A stretch of DNA of 64,000 bases from Dyadobacter koreensis (GCF_900108855.1 NZ_FNXY01000001.1:496001-560000); one strand, 5' to 3'; counted from the first letter of the stretch, positions 54,838 to 64,000 are shown. The notes: a model not told the origin generated them from the letters alone. Numbers and translations: made by a program.

Positions 54838-57591
54838 TCAGTGTTCAAAAAGGATCCAGTCGACAAAAAACAAGCCTGATTTACTTAAATCGGGATTTGA
54901 AAAGGTAAAATAAAGGTCTTTAAAACCCGAAGACGGCGTTATATTGATGTCAAATTCCTTCCAGTCCGTTTTGACATCCTTAGGCTGCCCTGCCGGCACG
55001 GCCAGACTTCCGATCACCACCCCCTTCGAATCTCCCTGCCGCAGCTTGATTAGACCGCCCGCACCCTGCTGCTGCAGACGAATCCGCACTTTTTTAACAT
55101 GAGTCAAATCAATATGTTTAAAGCTTACGTACTTGCCGTTTCTAGCCCAGATCGATGAAATATATCCGGTATTGATCGTAGCAATGACCACATTGGCACT
55201 ACCTTCTTCATAATCCTCCATCTGTATAAGTGGGTCGCGAAGGACGATATGACTACTGCTTTTCAGCGGCTCGATCGCATTGGCGCCTTGATCTGTATAA
55301 GCAGCCTGCAGCACATAAGCACCTTGTTTTCCTTGCCCAATATGTTCGCTGAGCGCAATTCGCCCCTTGAAGGGAAGCTGTTTTTTCTTTTCTGCCAGCG
55401 AGAGAATATACCGGGTAATTTCCAAAGCCTCGCTCTTAGACAAATCAGCGTGCGGCGGCATCGGATAAGTCCCCCAGTTTCCGCTACCTCCTTTGATAAT
55501 TTTTTCTGCCAGCTTCTCTGCCGCCCCTTCTTTTTCATTATAGCGCTGGGCAATCTGGTTTAAGGGCGGCCCAATCGATTTTGTATCCGGCGTGTGACAT
55601 GCCTTACAGTCCAGAGATGCGTATAGTTTTTCAGCTGCGGCATATTTAAGATTACCATGTCCTGCGCCCGAAAGCACGGTGGCCAAATCTTTCCCAAAAG
55701 GCAAATAGTTAAAAGAGCTCGTCACAGCCGACCTATTGATCGCTTTATCTTCCGGATCCTTGATGCTGATGCTGTAATCAAAAACGGCGTTATCCCAATA
55801 GAAGCTCTTGTTGGCCATACTGGTTATTGATACAACAGGCGGTGTATTACCTACCTTGACCTGCATTGTTGCAACACCTTTCCCTCCCTTTTGATCAGAG
55901 ACTGTCAGTGCGATGTCATAAACCCCTGCCTTTGTAAAAATATGTTTTAAACTCGGCCCTGATGCTTTTTTTGTTCCGATGGTCCATTCAAATTTCAGCT
56001 TATCTCCGGAATCATAATCTTTCGACTTCGCTGCCGAAAGCACGACAGCCATCGGAGCAGCACCATATTGCTTGTCGAGTTGAATATCGGCGATGGGATT
56101 ACGATTTCCCTCCGAATATTCCACACGCATTAGTGCTGCGTCTGTATTTTTTGCAAACCAATTTGTTCCATAAGCCAGCATATAAATCGCACCATCGGGC
56201 GCTATTTTCATATCCATAGGCGCGGCCAATTTTAAATGCGGAAGAAACGGCTCCATACCTGCATAATTGCCGTTTTCATCCAAGGAAACGGCCATGACCC
56301 ATTTTCGGATCCAGTCGTAAATGAAGAGTTTCCCATCGTAATACGCAGGCAATCTGTATTTGGCATCCGGATATAAATCGCGGTAATAGACCGGGCCCGC
56401 CATTGCGCTTGCGCCACCTTTCCCCACCAACGGCCACCGCTTGGACTCACCTTTCCCATACCAGATCATGGCCGGCTGGGCAGGTGGTAGATCTCTAACT
56501 CCGGAATTATTTGGCGAATGATTGGTAACATGAAGCGGATCCTGCCCCGGCCCCTCTTTTTTGGTCTGGAAATCGTATTTTGGAAATGCTTCATTATTAC
56601 CTAAAAAATACGGATACCCAAAAAAGCCAGGCCTGCGGGCCTGATTGATTTCATCGTAACTCAGAAAGTTTTCCTCTGCCGGCACGTTGGTGTCGGGTCC
56701 CACATCTCCCCAATAGACGAAGTTGTTTTTAGGGTCGACCGACACGCGGAAAGGGTTGCGGCAACCCATAACGTAAATCTCCGGGTAACCCAAGGAACCA
56801 TCCTTTGGAAAAAGATTCCCATCCGGAATACTGTACGAACCATCAGGCTCGGGTTTGATTCTTAATATTTTACCACGGTAATCTTTGCTGTTCGCTGTCG
56901 TACCCTGACCATCTGACAACTGCCTTCCAGGGCGTTCATCAGTTGGATTATGGCCTTCAATTTCTTCGGCATTTGTATTATCTCCCGTTGAAAGATACAA
57001 AAATCCATTGGCATCAAAGGTAAGATAACCTGCCGAATGGCAGCAGTAAGTTCGCTGTGTTGGAATTTGAAGTAAGATTTTTTTCGATTCCATACGGATC
57101 TGATCACCGATCATCTCATAGCGCTCCAGATTACTCACGTTTCTACTTCCGCTTACCCCATAGTAAAAGTAAATCCAGTGGTTTTTATCAAATTCAGGAT
57201 CAGCAGCAACGCCAAGCAAACCATCTTCGATTCCGCTGAAAACGTTAAAGTGAGCGATCGTTTTTAACTGTTTTTGTTTTTGACTGTAAAGCTTTACAGC
57301 ACCTTTACGCTCGACAATTACAACATCCAGACTGGGTAGTATAGCCATTTCCATCGGCTCATCTAGACCTTGTGCAAGCATCATATGTGTAAAGCGGCTA
57401 CTGTCAGGGGATGCATGATAGGAAACTGCACCTTTGGGATGCGGGGCTACATCATTGCTTCCCATGAATGAGACCTGGCTCTTAGTCTGATAAATACGAC
57501 TTTGACTACTGACCGGTATACGATGCAATGCTGTAACAGAAACCACAACTGCTGCCGATAGCAATCCGCCAATAAGTTTAAATGAGACCAA
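54838..57591 (-). CDS. PQQ-type sugar dehydrogenase / PKD / cytochrome c / CBM6 fusion
   Basis: A 917-residue exported protein with a TTG start (no ATG in frame; a stop lies upstream), leading into a signal helix (IGGLLSAAVVVSVTA). Residues about 65-490 form a glucose/sorbosone-dehydrogenase beta-propeller (EDGLLGVAADPEF, GKILRIKPEPDG, MGCRNPFRVSVDPK). A PKD domain follows (495-583), then a cytochrome c domain with CKACH at 662-666 and Met711 in YPMPPH, and a C-terminal CBM6-like domain. It would oxidise a sugar in the periplasm and pass electrons to the bound haem. On the same strand as the AGE operon but 570 bases from it. Confidence 0.88.
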   Translation of the reverse strand: MVSFKLIGGLLSAAVVVSVTALHRIPVSSQSRIYQTKSQVSFMGSNDVAPHPKGAVSYHASPDSSRFTHMMLAQGLDEPMEMAILPSLDVVIVERKGAVKLYSQKQKQLKTIAHFNVFSGIEDGLLGVAADPEFDKNHWIYFYYGVSGSRNVSNLERYEMIGDQIRMESKKILLQIPTQRTYCCHSAGYLTFDANGFLYLSTGDNTNAEEIEGHNPTDERPGRQLSDGQGTTANSKDYRGKILRIKPEPDGSYSIPDGNLFPKDGSLGYPEIYVMGCRNPFRVSVDPKNNFVYWGDVGPDTNVPAEENFLSYDEINQARRPGFFGYPYFLGNNEAFPKYDFQTKKEGPGQDPLHVTNHSPNNSGVRDLPPAQPAMIWYGKGESKRWPLVGKGGASAMAGPVYYRDLYPDAKYRLPAYYDGKLFIYDWIRKWVMAVSLDENGNYAGMEPFLPHLKLAAPMDMKIAPDGAIYMLAYGTNWFAKNTDAALMRVEYSEGNRNPIADIQLDKQYGAAPMAVVLSAAKSKDYDSGDKLKFEWTIGTKKASGPSLKHIFTKAGVYDIALTVSDQKGGKGVATMQVKVGNTPPVVSITSMANKSFYWDNAVFDYSISIKDPEDKAINRSAVTSSFNYLPFGKDLATVLSGAGHGNLKYAAAEKLYASLDCKACHTPDTKSIGPPLNQIAQRYNEKEGAAEKLAEKIIKGGSGNWGTYPMPPHADLSKSEALEITRYILSLAEKKKQLPFKGRIALSEHIGQGKQGAYVLQAAYTDQGANAIEPLKSSSHIVLRDPLIQMEDYEEGSANVVIATINTGYISSIWARNGKYVSFKHIDLTHVKKVRIRLQQQGAGGLIKLRQGDSKGVVIGSLAVPAGQPKDVKTDWKEFDINITPSSGFKDLYFTFSNPDLSKSGLFFVDWILFEH

Positions 57592-58034
57592 TTGGATTTT
57601 AAATTAAGGGTTAGAGATAACTACCGCGAAATTAAGAAAACTTAATATTTTATTTTACTAAATAAACTTTAAATAAAATTTATAATTATCAAGTAGCGGT
57701 ACGTTTTCTTCTACCAGATCAAAAGGTTAGCATACGTTTGGAAATTATTACCTGACAAAGCCAGGTTAGTGCCGTGACTAAAAGAAAATGATACATCCGG
57801 TTTTTCTCACATCCCGTTTTTTTAAAGCATGAAGCTATAAGATCGTATCTATTCATTCCTGCTAGCCATAAATGAATTGATTGCCAGGGATTAAACCGTA
57901 AAGATCAGCCTTCAAAATTTGAAAACCTTCACTGTAGTTATGAACCTATTTTTTTGCCAGGCCAAGCAATTCCGGTTTTTGGGCAATGAAATGAACCCAA
58001 AATCATTGAATGACATAGGTCATTCTTTGCAGCG
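57592..58034. other. Intergenic region
   Basis: 443 bases with no supported gene. Near the PQQ-dehydrogenase start there is a small inverted repeat, ATTAAG-aaaa-CTTAAT (57631-57646), whose half-sites match those of the palindrome at 54361. Confidence 0.35.
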
Positions 58035-58502
58035 TCATTCCTTAGCTTTTGAACTACTCAGCGCGACAATTTCGGGAATATCACCGGGCGAATGTTTTAT
58101 TTTCATGTAGAAAGTTGTTTCAATGGAAGGAAATTCCACATCCAGTCCAACCAGATTAGTACCTATCCTATCAAGTTTGACAACTTTAACAAAAGGGAGC
58201 GGATGACCTGGGTCTTCCTGATATAATTCCTTTGAGAGCTCATCAATAAGTGCGCAAGATCTGCCATTCACCACAATTCTTACAGAACCTGGAACGTTCG
58301 AGGATTTCACGATCTGAACGGGATTAAGATAAAAATCGGAAGCAAAACGCGACGATTGAAAAATGTGATGAATTCCATGCTCAATGATGGCCGCTTTATC
58401 ATAATCAGAGAATTCATTCTGACCCTTATTGCAACTGCTTAAAAAACACCATGCAGCCAGCAAAAACAGTACAAATTTCAATAAAACCTGGTTCTTCTTC
58501 AT
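58035..58502 (-). CDS. Putative lipoprotein, unknown
   Basis: I start at the ATG at 58502 (MKKNQVLLKFVLFLLAAWCF), giving 155 residues; a frame 8 codons longer is possible. A lipobox (FLSSC) follows the signal sequence. The mature part (HHIFQSSRFASDFYLNPVQ, VNGRSCALIDELS) has no recognised family. Confidence 0.65.
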   Translation of the reverse strand: MKKNQVLLKFVLFLLAAWCFLSSCNKGQNEFSDYDKAAIIEHGIHHIFQSSRFASDFYLNPVQIVKSSNVPGSVRIVVNGRSCALIDELSKELYQEDPGHPLPFVKVVKLDRIGTNLVGLDVEFPSIETTFYMKIKHSPGDIPEIVALSSSKAKE

Positions 58503-58716
58503 AGTCAAGCTGACAAAAAACAACACACCAGAAAGCCTTCGCAGCTTTATAGTTAGTTAATTATTAACGAAAATAAACTTTCCAAACGTTTTTACCTACC
58601 CTATTGTAAAATCAGGTAAAATATGCGCCGGACAGCACACATGCACAAGTCCGAATTACCCTCTGGCATGATATTCTTTAAAACTTACCAAAATCAACAA
58701 ACAACTTAATTAGTTT

Positions 58717-59172
58717 ATGACAACTTCATCAAATGCAACAGGCGTTATCGCCGATCTGATCGAAATTAATAACGACCGCGTAGCCGGTTTTGAAAAAGCG
58801 ATCGAAGATATTAAGGACGAAAATCTTGATCTAAAAGCACTTTTTTCAGATTACGCACAGCAAAGCCGCCAAAATGTGCAGCAGCTGGCTGCAATAGCTG
58901 GCTCATCGCCACATCAGGAAACCGAAAATAGTGTGAGCGGAACTTTACACCGCGCCTGGATCGATGTTAAATCCCTGTTTGGAGGAAGTGACCGTGCAAG
59001 CATCCTTTCCGAGGCTGAACGTGGCGAAGATGCCATCAAAAAGGCTTATAAGGACGCTCTCAGCAGCACAGAATTAACCTCTGAGGCATTAACGATTGTG
59101 CAGGATCAGGCACAAAAGATCAACGCTGCCCACGATAACATCAAGGCTTTGCGCGATTCGGCCAAAGCATAA
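58717..59172 (+). CDS. PA2169 family four-helix-bundle protein
   Basis: A 151-residue soluble helical protein of the ferritin-like PA2169/DUF2383 group: VIADLIEINNDRVAGFEKAI, LFSDYAQQSRQNVQQL, and the WIDVKSLFGGSDRASILSEAERGEDAIKKAY region typical of the family. Usually stress-associated; function not established. Followed by a strong terminator, so a single-gene unit. Confidence 0.88.
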   Translation: MTTSSNATGVIADLIEINNDRVAGFEKAIEDIKDENLDLKALFSDYAQQSRQNVQQLAAIAGSSPHQETENSVSGTLHRAWIDVKSLFGGSDRASILSEAERGEDAIKKAYKDALSSTELTSEALTIVQDQAQKINAAHDNIKALRDSAKA

Positions 59173-59185
59173 ATTTTGTTTTTTT

Positions 59186-59231
59186 AAAACAGTAGAGCTG
59201 CCTTGTCAACAAGGCGGCTCTACTGTTTTTT
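59186..59231 (+). terminator. Strong intrinsic terminator
   Basis: A 20-bp stem (59186-59205 with 59210-59229, one G-T wobble), a 4-base loop TCAA, and a T-run. It begins 13 bases after the PA2169 stop. The ~250 bases that follow hold nothing I can support before the next gene. Confidence 0.9.
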
Positions 59232-59485
59232 GCCCTATCTATCCTGAGAATACCACCGACTGCTGACTATTTGCCCGAATCTGTAGTTATACCACTGTGG
59301 AAATTAAACCCTAACAGATCAATGCTCAAATAGCGGGATATATCACACCTGCTTAAATACAAGATACGCTGTCTGCACATTACAGTTTTTTTGCATCAAC
59401 AGACTTCACCCGGCGCCAGCATGTCATCATTAACAGCGTTTTAATATAACCGGAATAACCCGCAGGACATCAGCTAAAATATGAT

Positions 59486-59968
59486 ATGGGCGAAAAACCA
59501 TCCTACCTTCATTTCGATAAGCCGGCTTATGCCTGGAAAGCAGATACCGACTACCGCCAAAATCCCCAGCTTTACCGGGTTGGAAAAGGAGAGCAGGGCG
59601 TATTGATCTGCGAGCCGTATAAATCAGAAATCGGGCCGCTTTGGCGATTCAAAACCGAAGCCATAGCCCAGGAAAGCAGTGATAAGATTTATTCACTTTT
59701 TTTGGATTACCTCGGTTGCGATGATTTTGTTGGAGCAGATATGGCACGTAAGTATTTGCAAATGGGCTTCACCCGCGCGCGTCGCTACGCAAACTACAAG
59801 GGAGGAAAAAAATATGATAAGGATAATAACTTTCAGCTGCTGCAAAAAGGAACCGGTCAAATGCAAAAGGCGAATGCAGCAAAAATATTTTACCAGAAAT
59901 GGCAGGAGGCTGAAAGTAATCAAAAATATTCAGATCTAAAGAAGAATTGGAAAAGCACATTGGGTTAA
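59486..59968 (+). CDS. DUF4385 domain protein
   Basis: A 160-residue soluble protein matching DUF4385: DYRQNPQLYRVGKGEQGVL, PLWRFKTEAIAQESSDKIY, and DFVGADMARKYLQMGFTRA-RRYANYKGGKKYD. The C-terminal 40 residues are Lys-rich. Function unknown. Not clearly linked to neighbours. Confidence 0.85.
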   Translation: MGEKPSYLHFDKPAYAWKADTDYRQNPQLYRVGKGEQGVLICEPYKSEIGPLWRFKTEAIAQESSDKIYSLFLDYLGCDDFVGADMARKYLQMGFTRARRYANYKGGKKYDKDNNFQLLQKGTGQMQKANAAKIFYQKWQEAESNQKYSDLKKNWKSTLG

Positions 59969-60365
59969 TTCAGCTGCTGCGTTATAAAGCAGATTAAGTA
60001 AACACGTCAATAAATTTGTCTTCATCATTTTAATAGAAGACACTTATTAAAGAGCCACACAGTTCAGGGCTTGGTGTAAAGTACTTACAACGACATGGAC
60101 GCTTCATGCCGTTTGTATTTAAAGATAAAAAAGATTGGGTGATCAAAAAAGCTACCTGTAAGAACGCTGCTATTTGCTGACGTTGTTTTCTGCTTACCGA
60201 ACGAAAATTGCCGGAATTTGCTAATTTGCGCAGCAAACTGCGGCACGGCAAAATATTGTAGTTTTAAAACTACTCAGTCAGCTAAGACCGCGATAGAAAA
60301 AACACTGTTGAATCAATCTTGATTTAATTTCAGTTAGAATTATTTTCAACCAAACTTGAAATCAC
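59969..60365. other. Intergenic region with palindrome before carbonic anhydrase
   Basis: 397 bases without a supported gene. A perfect 16-base palindrome, GTAGTTTTAAAACTAC, lies at 60258-60273, 92 bases before the carbonic anhydrase ATG, and may be an operator. A TTG-18-TATTTTC pair nearer the start is a weak promoter candidate. Confidence 0.35.
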
Positions 60366-61025
60366 ATGGATATTGCTCAAATTTTTCAAAACAATCAAAC
60401 CTGGGTTCAAAAAAAACTCGCCGTTGAGCCAGGTTATTTTAGTGACCTTTCAAAGGGCCAGACGCCTGGAATACTTTACATCGGCTGCTCGGATAGCCGC
60501 GTATCTGCCGAAGAGCTTATGGGTATAGCGCCTGGCGAGGCCTTTATCCTCAGAAACATCGCCAATATGGTCCCAAATACGGATTTGAGCGTGATGTCGG
60601 TAATAAATTATGCCGTCGAACACTTGAAAGTAGATCATATCGTGGTCTGTGGACACTACTATTGCGGTGGCGTGCAAGCAGCCATGAAATCGGGTGATTT
60701 GGGTATATTAAATCCATGGCTTAGAAACATACGCGATGTCTATCGTACGCATAAGGAAGAATTGAATGCGATCGAAAATGAAGAACTTCGTTACAAAAGA
60801 CTCGTAGAACTAAACGTAGAGGAGCAGTGCATCAACGTGATCAAAACCGCAGAAGTGCAAAAAGCGCAGCGCGACCGGGGCTTAACCGTTCATGGATGGG
60901 TATTTGATGTGCATTCAGGAAACTTGATCGATTTGAAAATCGATTTTAAAAAATTGCTGGAGAACATCATGGAAATCTACCGTCTGGATTTGCAGGAACC
61001 CGAAAAACAAGATAAGAAAAGTTAA
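60366..61025 (+). CDS. Beta-class carbonic anhydrase
   Basis: A 219-residue cytoplasmic enzyme that hydrates CO2. The zinc ligands Cys41, His97 and Cys100 are present (IGCSDSRVSAEEL; VCGHYYCGG), as is the Asp43-Arg45 dyad. AFILRNIANMV is a further family motif. Length is typical. A hairpin terminator follows. Confidence 0.95.
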   Translation: MDIAQIFQNNQTWVQKKLAVEPGYFSDLSKGQTPGILYIGCSDSRVSAEELMGIAPGEAFILRNIANMVPNTDLSVMSVINYAVEHLKVDHIVVCGHYYCGGVQAAMKSGDLGILNPWLRNIRDVYRTHKEELNAIENEELRYKRLVELNVEEQCINVIKTAEVQKAQRDRGLTVHGWVFDVHSGNLIDLKIDFKKLLENIMEIYRLDLQEPEKQDKKS

Positions 61026-61115
61026 AAGGGAATTTAACTGAGCGGTTGATTTTAAAGTACATCTGCGCGTAATAGTCAGCGCTAATAAAACGTGTCGTCA
61101 GCTCACAAATCTGCT

Positions 61116-61174
61116 TGCCCAGTAGTTACAGTTCCAGCGCCCGAAACGGCATATGAAACTGTAACTACCGGGCA
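61116..61174. terminator. Hairpin between convergent carbonic anhydrase and cupin genes
   Basis: An 18-bp stem (61116-61133 with 61157-61174, one A-C mismatch) with a 23-base loop and no strong U-run, lying between two convergent stops. Confidence 0.6.
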
Positions 61175-61260
61175 GTTATATAAGAAGAAAAAGAAAGGCA
61201 TTCTCCAGACCATATCCGGTTCTCACAGCCAAAGAATTTGGCAATTTTAGCGCCTGCCGT

Positions 61261-61761
61261 TCATGCCAGGTAATCTGGCGGAAAAAGCTTTTGTCCGAAT
61301 TTTTCGGCCAGCATTTTCATATGCTGCTGCATTTTCTGATCCATTACCGGCAAAGGCAAAAACTCTCCAGGGCCGACTGGTTCTCCCATTTCTTCAAACA
61401 TTTCTTCAAGGCCTGAGGGAACCACAGTACAAAGCAGGTGGACGATCTTATCGGATTTATTTTTAAACTGGTGAACAATTCCACCTTTGGGAATGATTAC
61501 ATAGCTGCCCTTTGTGGCTATGTGCGTGCCCGCTTCGGATTTGACCTCAACCTGACCTTCAACAACGTAAAAGGTTTCCTGAAAATCCGGATGTGAATGC
61601 GGCCCTGGCCCACCTGCCGGCGGAATCAGCATGTCTATTGTTGCGAAAGCGCCTGCGGTATGCTTACCTGTAACAAGAATACGGTAATTTCCTCCCATTA
61701 CCGAAATACTTCTCCCCTGTTCAGGGGTGATGATCAAAGGAGATTCTTTTTTACTGTCCAT
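61261..61761 (-). CDS. Cupin domain protein
   Basis: A 166-residue single-domain cupin. Metal motif 1 is GPGPHSHPDFQETFYVVEG (two His and a Glu) and motif 2 is GGIVHQFKNKS. The extra C-terminal helix (MDQKMQQHMKMLAEKFGQKL) is common in quercetinase-like cupins. Substrate unknown; no operon partners. Confidence 0.88.
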   Translation of the reverse strand: MDSKKESPLIITPEQGRSISVMGGNYRILVTGKHTAGAFATIDMLIPPAGGPGPHSHPDFQETFYVVEGQVEVKSEAGTHIATKGSYVIIPKGGIVHQFKNKSDKIVHLLCTVVPSGLEEMFEEMGEPVGPGEFLPLPVMDQKMQQHMKMLAEKFGQKLFPPDYLA

Positions 61762-62007
61762 ACATTTCTTGTTTATAGTCCGCTCTTACAGGTTTAAATT
61801 TTTCTGAATTATCCCACTGCTCACAGGCATAATCGACAGTTAACAAAGAAAGAAAAATCTTCTCAAATAGCTAAAACATTTTGGCACAATAATTTATACC
61901 CAGAACAAAACCTAAAACACAAGATCACAGGCTCATGCCCGCTGCCGGCACTAGTGATTTTCTTAAAAAATAGTCAATGATTTTTATCCAAACTAACCTG
62001 TTCGATT

Positions 62008-62958
62008 ATGAAACCATTTCGCCACTTTTACGCTTTTGCATCTCTTTCTTTATTTAGCCTGCTTGGCTGTGAGGACCACCGCGACAGTCCGAACGCCCCA
62101 TTTCCTGAGCGCATCGATTTCGTAGCCGCGCGTCAGTATCCCGAAGGCATTGCTTATTCTTCGCAATTATCCAAATTTCTGATCACCTCCATTCCGCTGG
62201 GCAAAATTGGAACGGTGAGCACCGACGGCACTTATGAAGATTTGCTTGATGTGCCTGAGCTTATCAGCGGAATCGGTATGAAAGTTGCAGGAAACTATGC
62301 TTTTGTTTGCAACAGTGACCGGGGAATATCCGTAAAAAGTACGCAGGCGGGCGCTTTTCAAACAGCCGAGCTGCTGGTCTTTAATCTAACTACCCGGAAG
62401 CTGGAACGCCGTACCGATCTTGCCTCGCTGATACCTGCCGAACAGCGAAACTTTGCTAATGATGTAACGCTGGCAGCGGATGGTACTGCCTATGTAACAG
62501 ACTCTTTCTCCCCTGTCATCTACAAAGTGGCCCCTGATGGAACAGGCAGCGTTCTTGTCCGCGATGAAACCAACTTTAGCAGTCCCAACTTCGGGCTTAA
62601 CGGGATCGTTTATCATCCGGATGGCTACCTGATTGTTGCAAATACCGGACAGGGAAAGCTCTTCAAAGTGGATTTGCAAAAAAATAATCTGATCACTGAG
62701 ATTACCGGTACTGGTGCTCTGCCAGGCGATGGGCTAACCTTTCTGAATCAGGACCTTTATGTGGTCACCGGCGGCTCGCGCGTCGCACGACTTACAAGCA
62801 ATGATAACTGGCAAAGTGCATCCATCGTTAAATTTGATGAATCTGGCTACACCGGTGCCACAACCAGTGTGGCAGTCAACAACCAGATCTACACCTTGAA
62901 TGCACGCATCGGAGCAATTGGCGAGGCCAAAGATTTTAGTATACAAAGATTCCGTTAA
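62008..62958 (+). CDS. SMP-30/gluconolactonase-like beta-propeller lipoprotein
   Basis: A 316-residue lipoprotein (signal LFSLLGC, lipobox L-L-G-C). The mature part is a six-bladed propeller of the SMP-30/NHL type: QYPEGIAYSSQLSKFLI, NDVTLAADGTAYVTDSFSPVIYKV, LNGIVYHPDGYLIVANTGQGKLF. Typical lactonase metal ligands cannot be fixed, so the enzymatic role is uncertain. Monocistronic. Confidence 0.8.
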   Translation: MKPFRHFYAFASLSLFSLLGCEDHRDSPNAPFPERIDFVAARQYPEGIAYSSQLSKFLITSIPLGKIGTVSTDGTYEDLLDVPELISGIGMKVAGNYAFVCNSDRGISVKSTQAGAFQTAELLVFNLTTRKLERRTDLASLIPAEQRNFANDVTLAADGTAYVTDSFSPVIYKVAPDGTGSVLVRDETNFSSPNFGLNGIVYHPDGYLIVANTGQGKLFKVDLQKNNLITEITGTGALPGDGLTFLNQDLYVVTGGSRVARLTSNDNWQSASIVKFDESGYTGATTSVAVNNQIYTLNARIGAIGEAKDFSIQRFR

Positions 62959-63003
62959 AAGGGCTCTTTCTGAATAAATGCTAAGCTTTAACCAGTATTT
63001 GAT

Positions 63004-63032
63004 TTGCAGGTGGCTAAATTAGCCGCCTGCAA
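63004..63032 (+). terminator. Hairpin terminator after the propeller lipoprotein gene
   Basis: A 12-bp stem (63004-63015 with 63021-63032, one wobble) and a 5-base loop, 45 bases after the stop. Only a weak T content follows. Confidence 0.6.
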
Positions 63033-63210
63033 TATTACCATGCGTTAAGGCAGCCATTTTTTAAAATATCTTTTACCTATTAATCTGAAAGCGTATCAGC
63101 TATCGGTTTGACCGGATTGGCTTAAATACCCCTTTAATTTGTCGCAGTGCGCCCGCATGCGAAGCCATGCAATATCTTATTTTTGAATGGTCATTATAAA
63201 AAATAAGAAG

Positions 63211-63762
63211 ATGAGAACGGTAACATTCGGCATGAACATCAGTATCGATGGATATTGCGATCACACAGCTTTTAGCCCCGACCAGGAAGTTCATGACTAC
63301 TTCACCCAAATGATGGACGAGGTCGACCTTATATTTTTTGGCCGTGTGATGTATGAACTTATGTTTCCTTACTGGGCGGATGTGGCTAAAAATAAATCCG
63401 GAACTGCCGACGAAATTAGATTTGCTCAAAAGCTTACAGCAATTGAACGAGTGGTTGTTTCCCGGTCCTTACACAGCACTGACGATAAAACCAGAATCGT
63501 TCGCAGCGACCCTTCAAAGGAATTATTGAGATTAAAACAGCAGCCTGGAAAAAAAATCTCGGTTGACAGTTTAAGCATGCTTGCTGAGCTGATCGAAGCA
63601 GATCTTATCGACGAGTTTAATTTGGTTGTCCATCCTGTAATGATCGGAAAAGGAAGACGACTGCTTGATGTGGCTAATCTGAACCAAAACCTGAACTTAA
63701 AACTTAATGATACGATCCTTTTCAAATCCGGCAGCGTGGCGCTTCACTATTTGAAACGGTGA
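63211..63762 (+). CDS. Dihydrofolate reductase/RibD C-terminal family protein
   Basis: I start at the ATG at 63211 (MRTVTFGMNISIDGYCDH), the family's usual opening; an ATG eight codons upstream is possible. The 183-residue protein has the DHFR-like fold: VDLIFFGRVMYELMFPYW, ERVVVSRSLHSTDDKTRI, and DEFNLVVHPVMIGKGRRLL. Such proteins are NADPH-dependent reductases of unknown substrate. Monocistronic. Confidence 0.88.
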   Translation: MRTVTFGMNISIDGYCDHTAFSPDQEVHDYFTQMMDEVDLIFFGRVMYELMFPYWADVAKNKSGTADEIRFAQKLTAIERVVVSRSLHSTDDKTRIVRSDPSKELLRLKQQPGKKISVDSLSMLAELIEADLIDEFNLVVHPVMIGKGRRLLDVANLNQNLNLKLNDTILFKSGSVALHYLKR

Positions 63763-63833
63763 ACGGGCACCTCACAGGTCGATGAATAAAATCAGATGAG
63801 GGAATCATCAACCGGTAAGTATCAGGCGGTATG

Positions 63834-63849
63834 TGCAACAGCTGTTGCA
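63834..63849. promoter_or_regulatory. Perfect 16-base palindrome at window end
   Basis: TGCAACAGCTGTTGCA, 72 bases after the DHFR-like gene, flanked by GGTAAG (63814-63819) and CTTACC (63853-63858). Could be a terminator arm or a regulator site for a gene beyond the window. Nothing else is supported in 63763-64000. Confidence 0.3.
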
Positions 63850-64000
63850 TCTCTTACCCTAAGGATCGCTGATTTGCAGACATCCTGGCTTCATCGGTAA
63901 CGCTGTACATATCAATTCGGCCCCAGGTGCATAGCTTTATTTCAATAATCACTACTAAATCTTTGTATGTAAGCGCCGTTTTTGAGTGATTTTATATCGT

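Noticed and set aside
1..64000. CRISPR arrays, insertion sequences, tRNA or rRNA genes
   Set aside because: No regularly spaced direct repeats, transposase frames, target-site-flanked inverted ends, or cloverleaf-like segments were found by eye; a tRNA scan would confirm.

Overview
The window looks like chromosomal DNA of a free-living Bacteroidota bacterium, most like Cytophagales/Spirosomaceae (Dyadobacter-like). That placement is an inference. It rests on type IX secretion sorting domains of both kinds, a SusC/SusD pair, a TAnnTTTG-type promoter, weak Shine-Dalgarno use, and Bacteroidota-style periplasmic enzymes. I see no rRNA, tRNA, CRISPR array, insertion sequence or prophage.

Region 1 (1-5.6 kb): the 3' end of an Ala-rich protein gene, two overlapping genes that together look like one YjbH exopolysaccharide outer-membrane protein split in two, an rfbD-type dTDP-rhamnose reductase, and a convergent type B T9SS cargo protein. 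Region 2 (5.6-29.3 kb): a complete Wzx/Wzy-type exopolysaccharide locus. A GDP-mannose 3,5-epimerase-like gene and a WecB/TagA transferase lie on the + strand. A long minus-strand run holds wzc, a fucosyltransferase-like GT, wzx, a GT11, wzy, GT4, GT2, an acetyltransferase, GT4, an acyltransferase, a secreted beta-helix protein and GT4. A 2-kb non-coding, AT-rich gap separates wzc from the initiating sugar-phosphate transferase, which is followed by wza.

Region 3 (29.4-39.9 kb): a GH78-like rhamnosidase, then a formyltransferase, a phage-tail-collar (microcystin-dependent-type) protein and a 1255-aa DUF4347/FG-GAP/T9SS surface protein, followed by small stress or hypothetical genes. Region 4 (40-57.6 kb): a Tat-exported Gfo/Idh/MocA oxidoreductase, then a minus-strand sugar-uptake locus (AGE epimerase, FucP-like MFS, DUF4127, SusC, SusD, FAD oxidoreductase, ROK regulator) and a PQQ-dehydrogenase/cytochrome c/CBM6 fusion. 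Region 5 (58-64 kb): mixed housekeeping and stress genes (lipoprotein, PA2169-type four-helix protein, DUF4385, beta-carbonic anhydrase, cupin, SMP-30-like lipoprotein, DHFR/RibD-like).

The genes fit together as follows. Regions 1 and 2 build, polymerise and export a polysaccharide that may contain L-galactose or L-fucose-type sugars. Region 3 contributes surface-exposed proteins. Region 4 scavenges a sugar under a ROK repressor. Many transcripts end at long, nearly perfect hairpins, often without a clear U-run.
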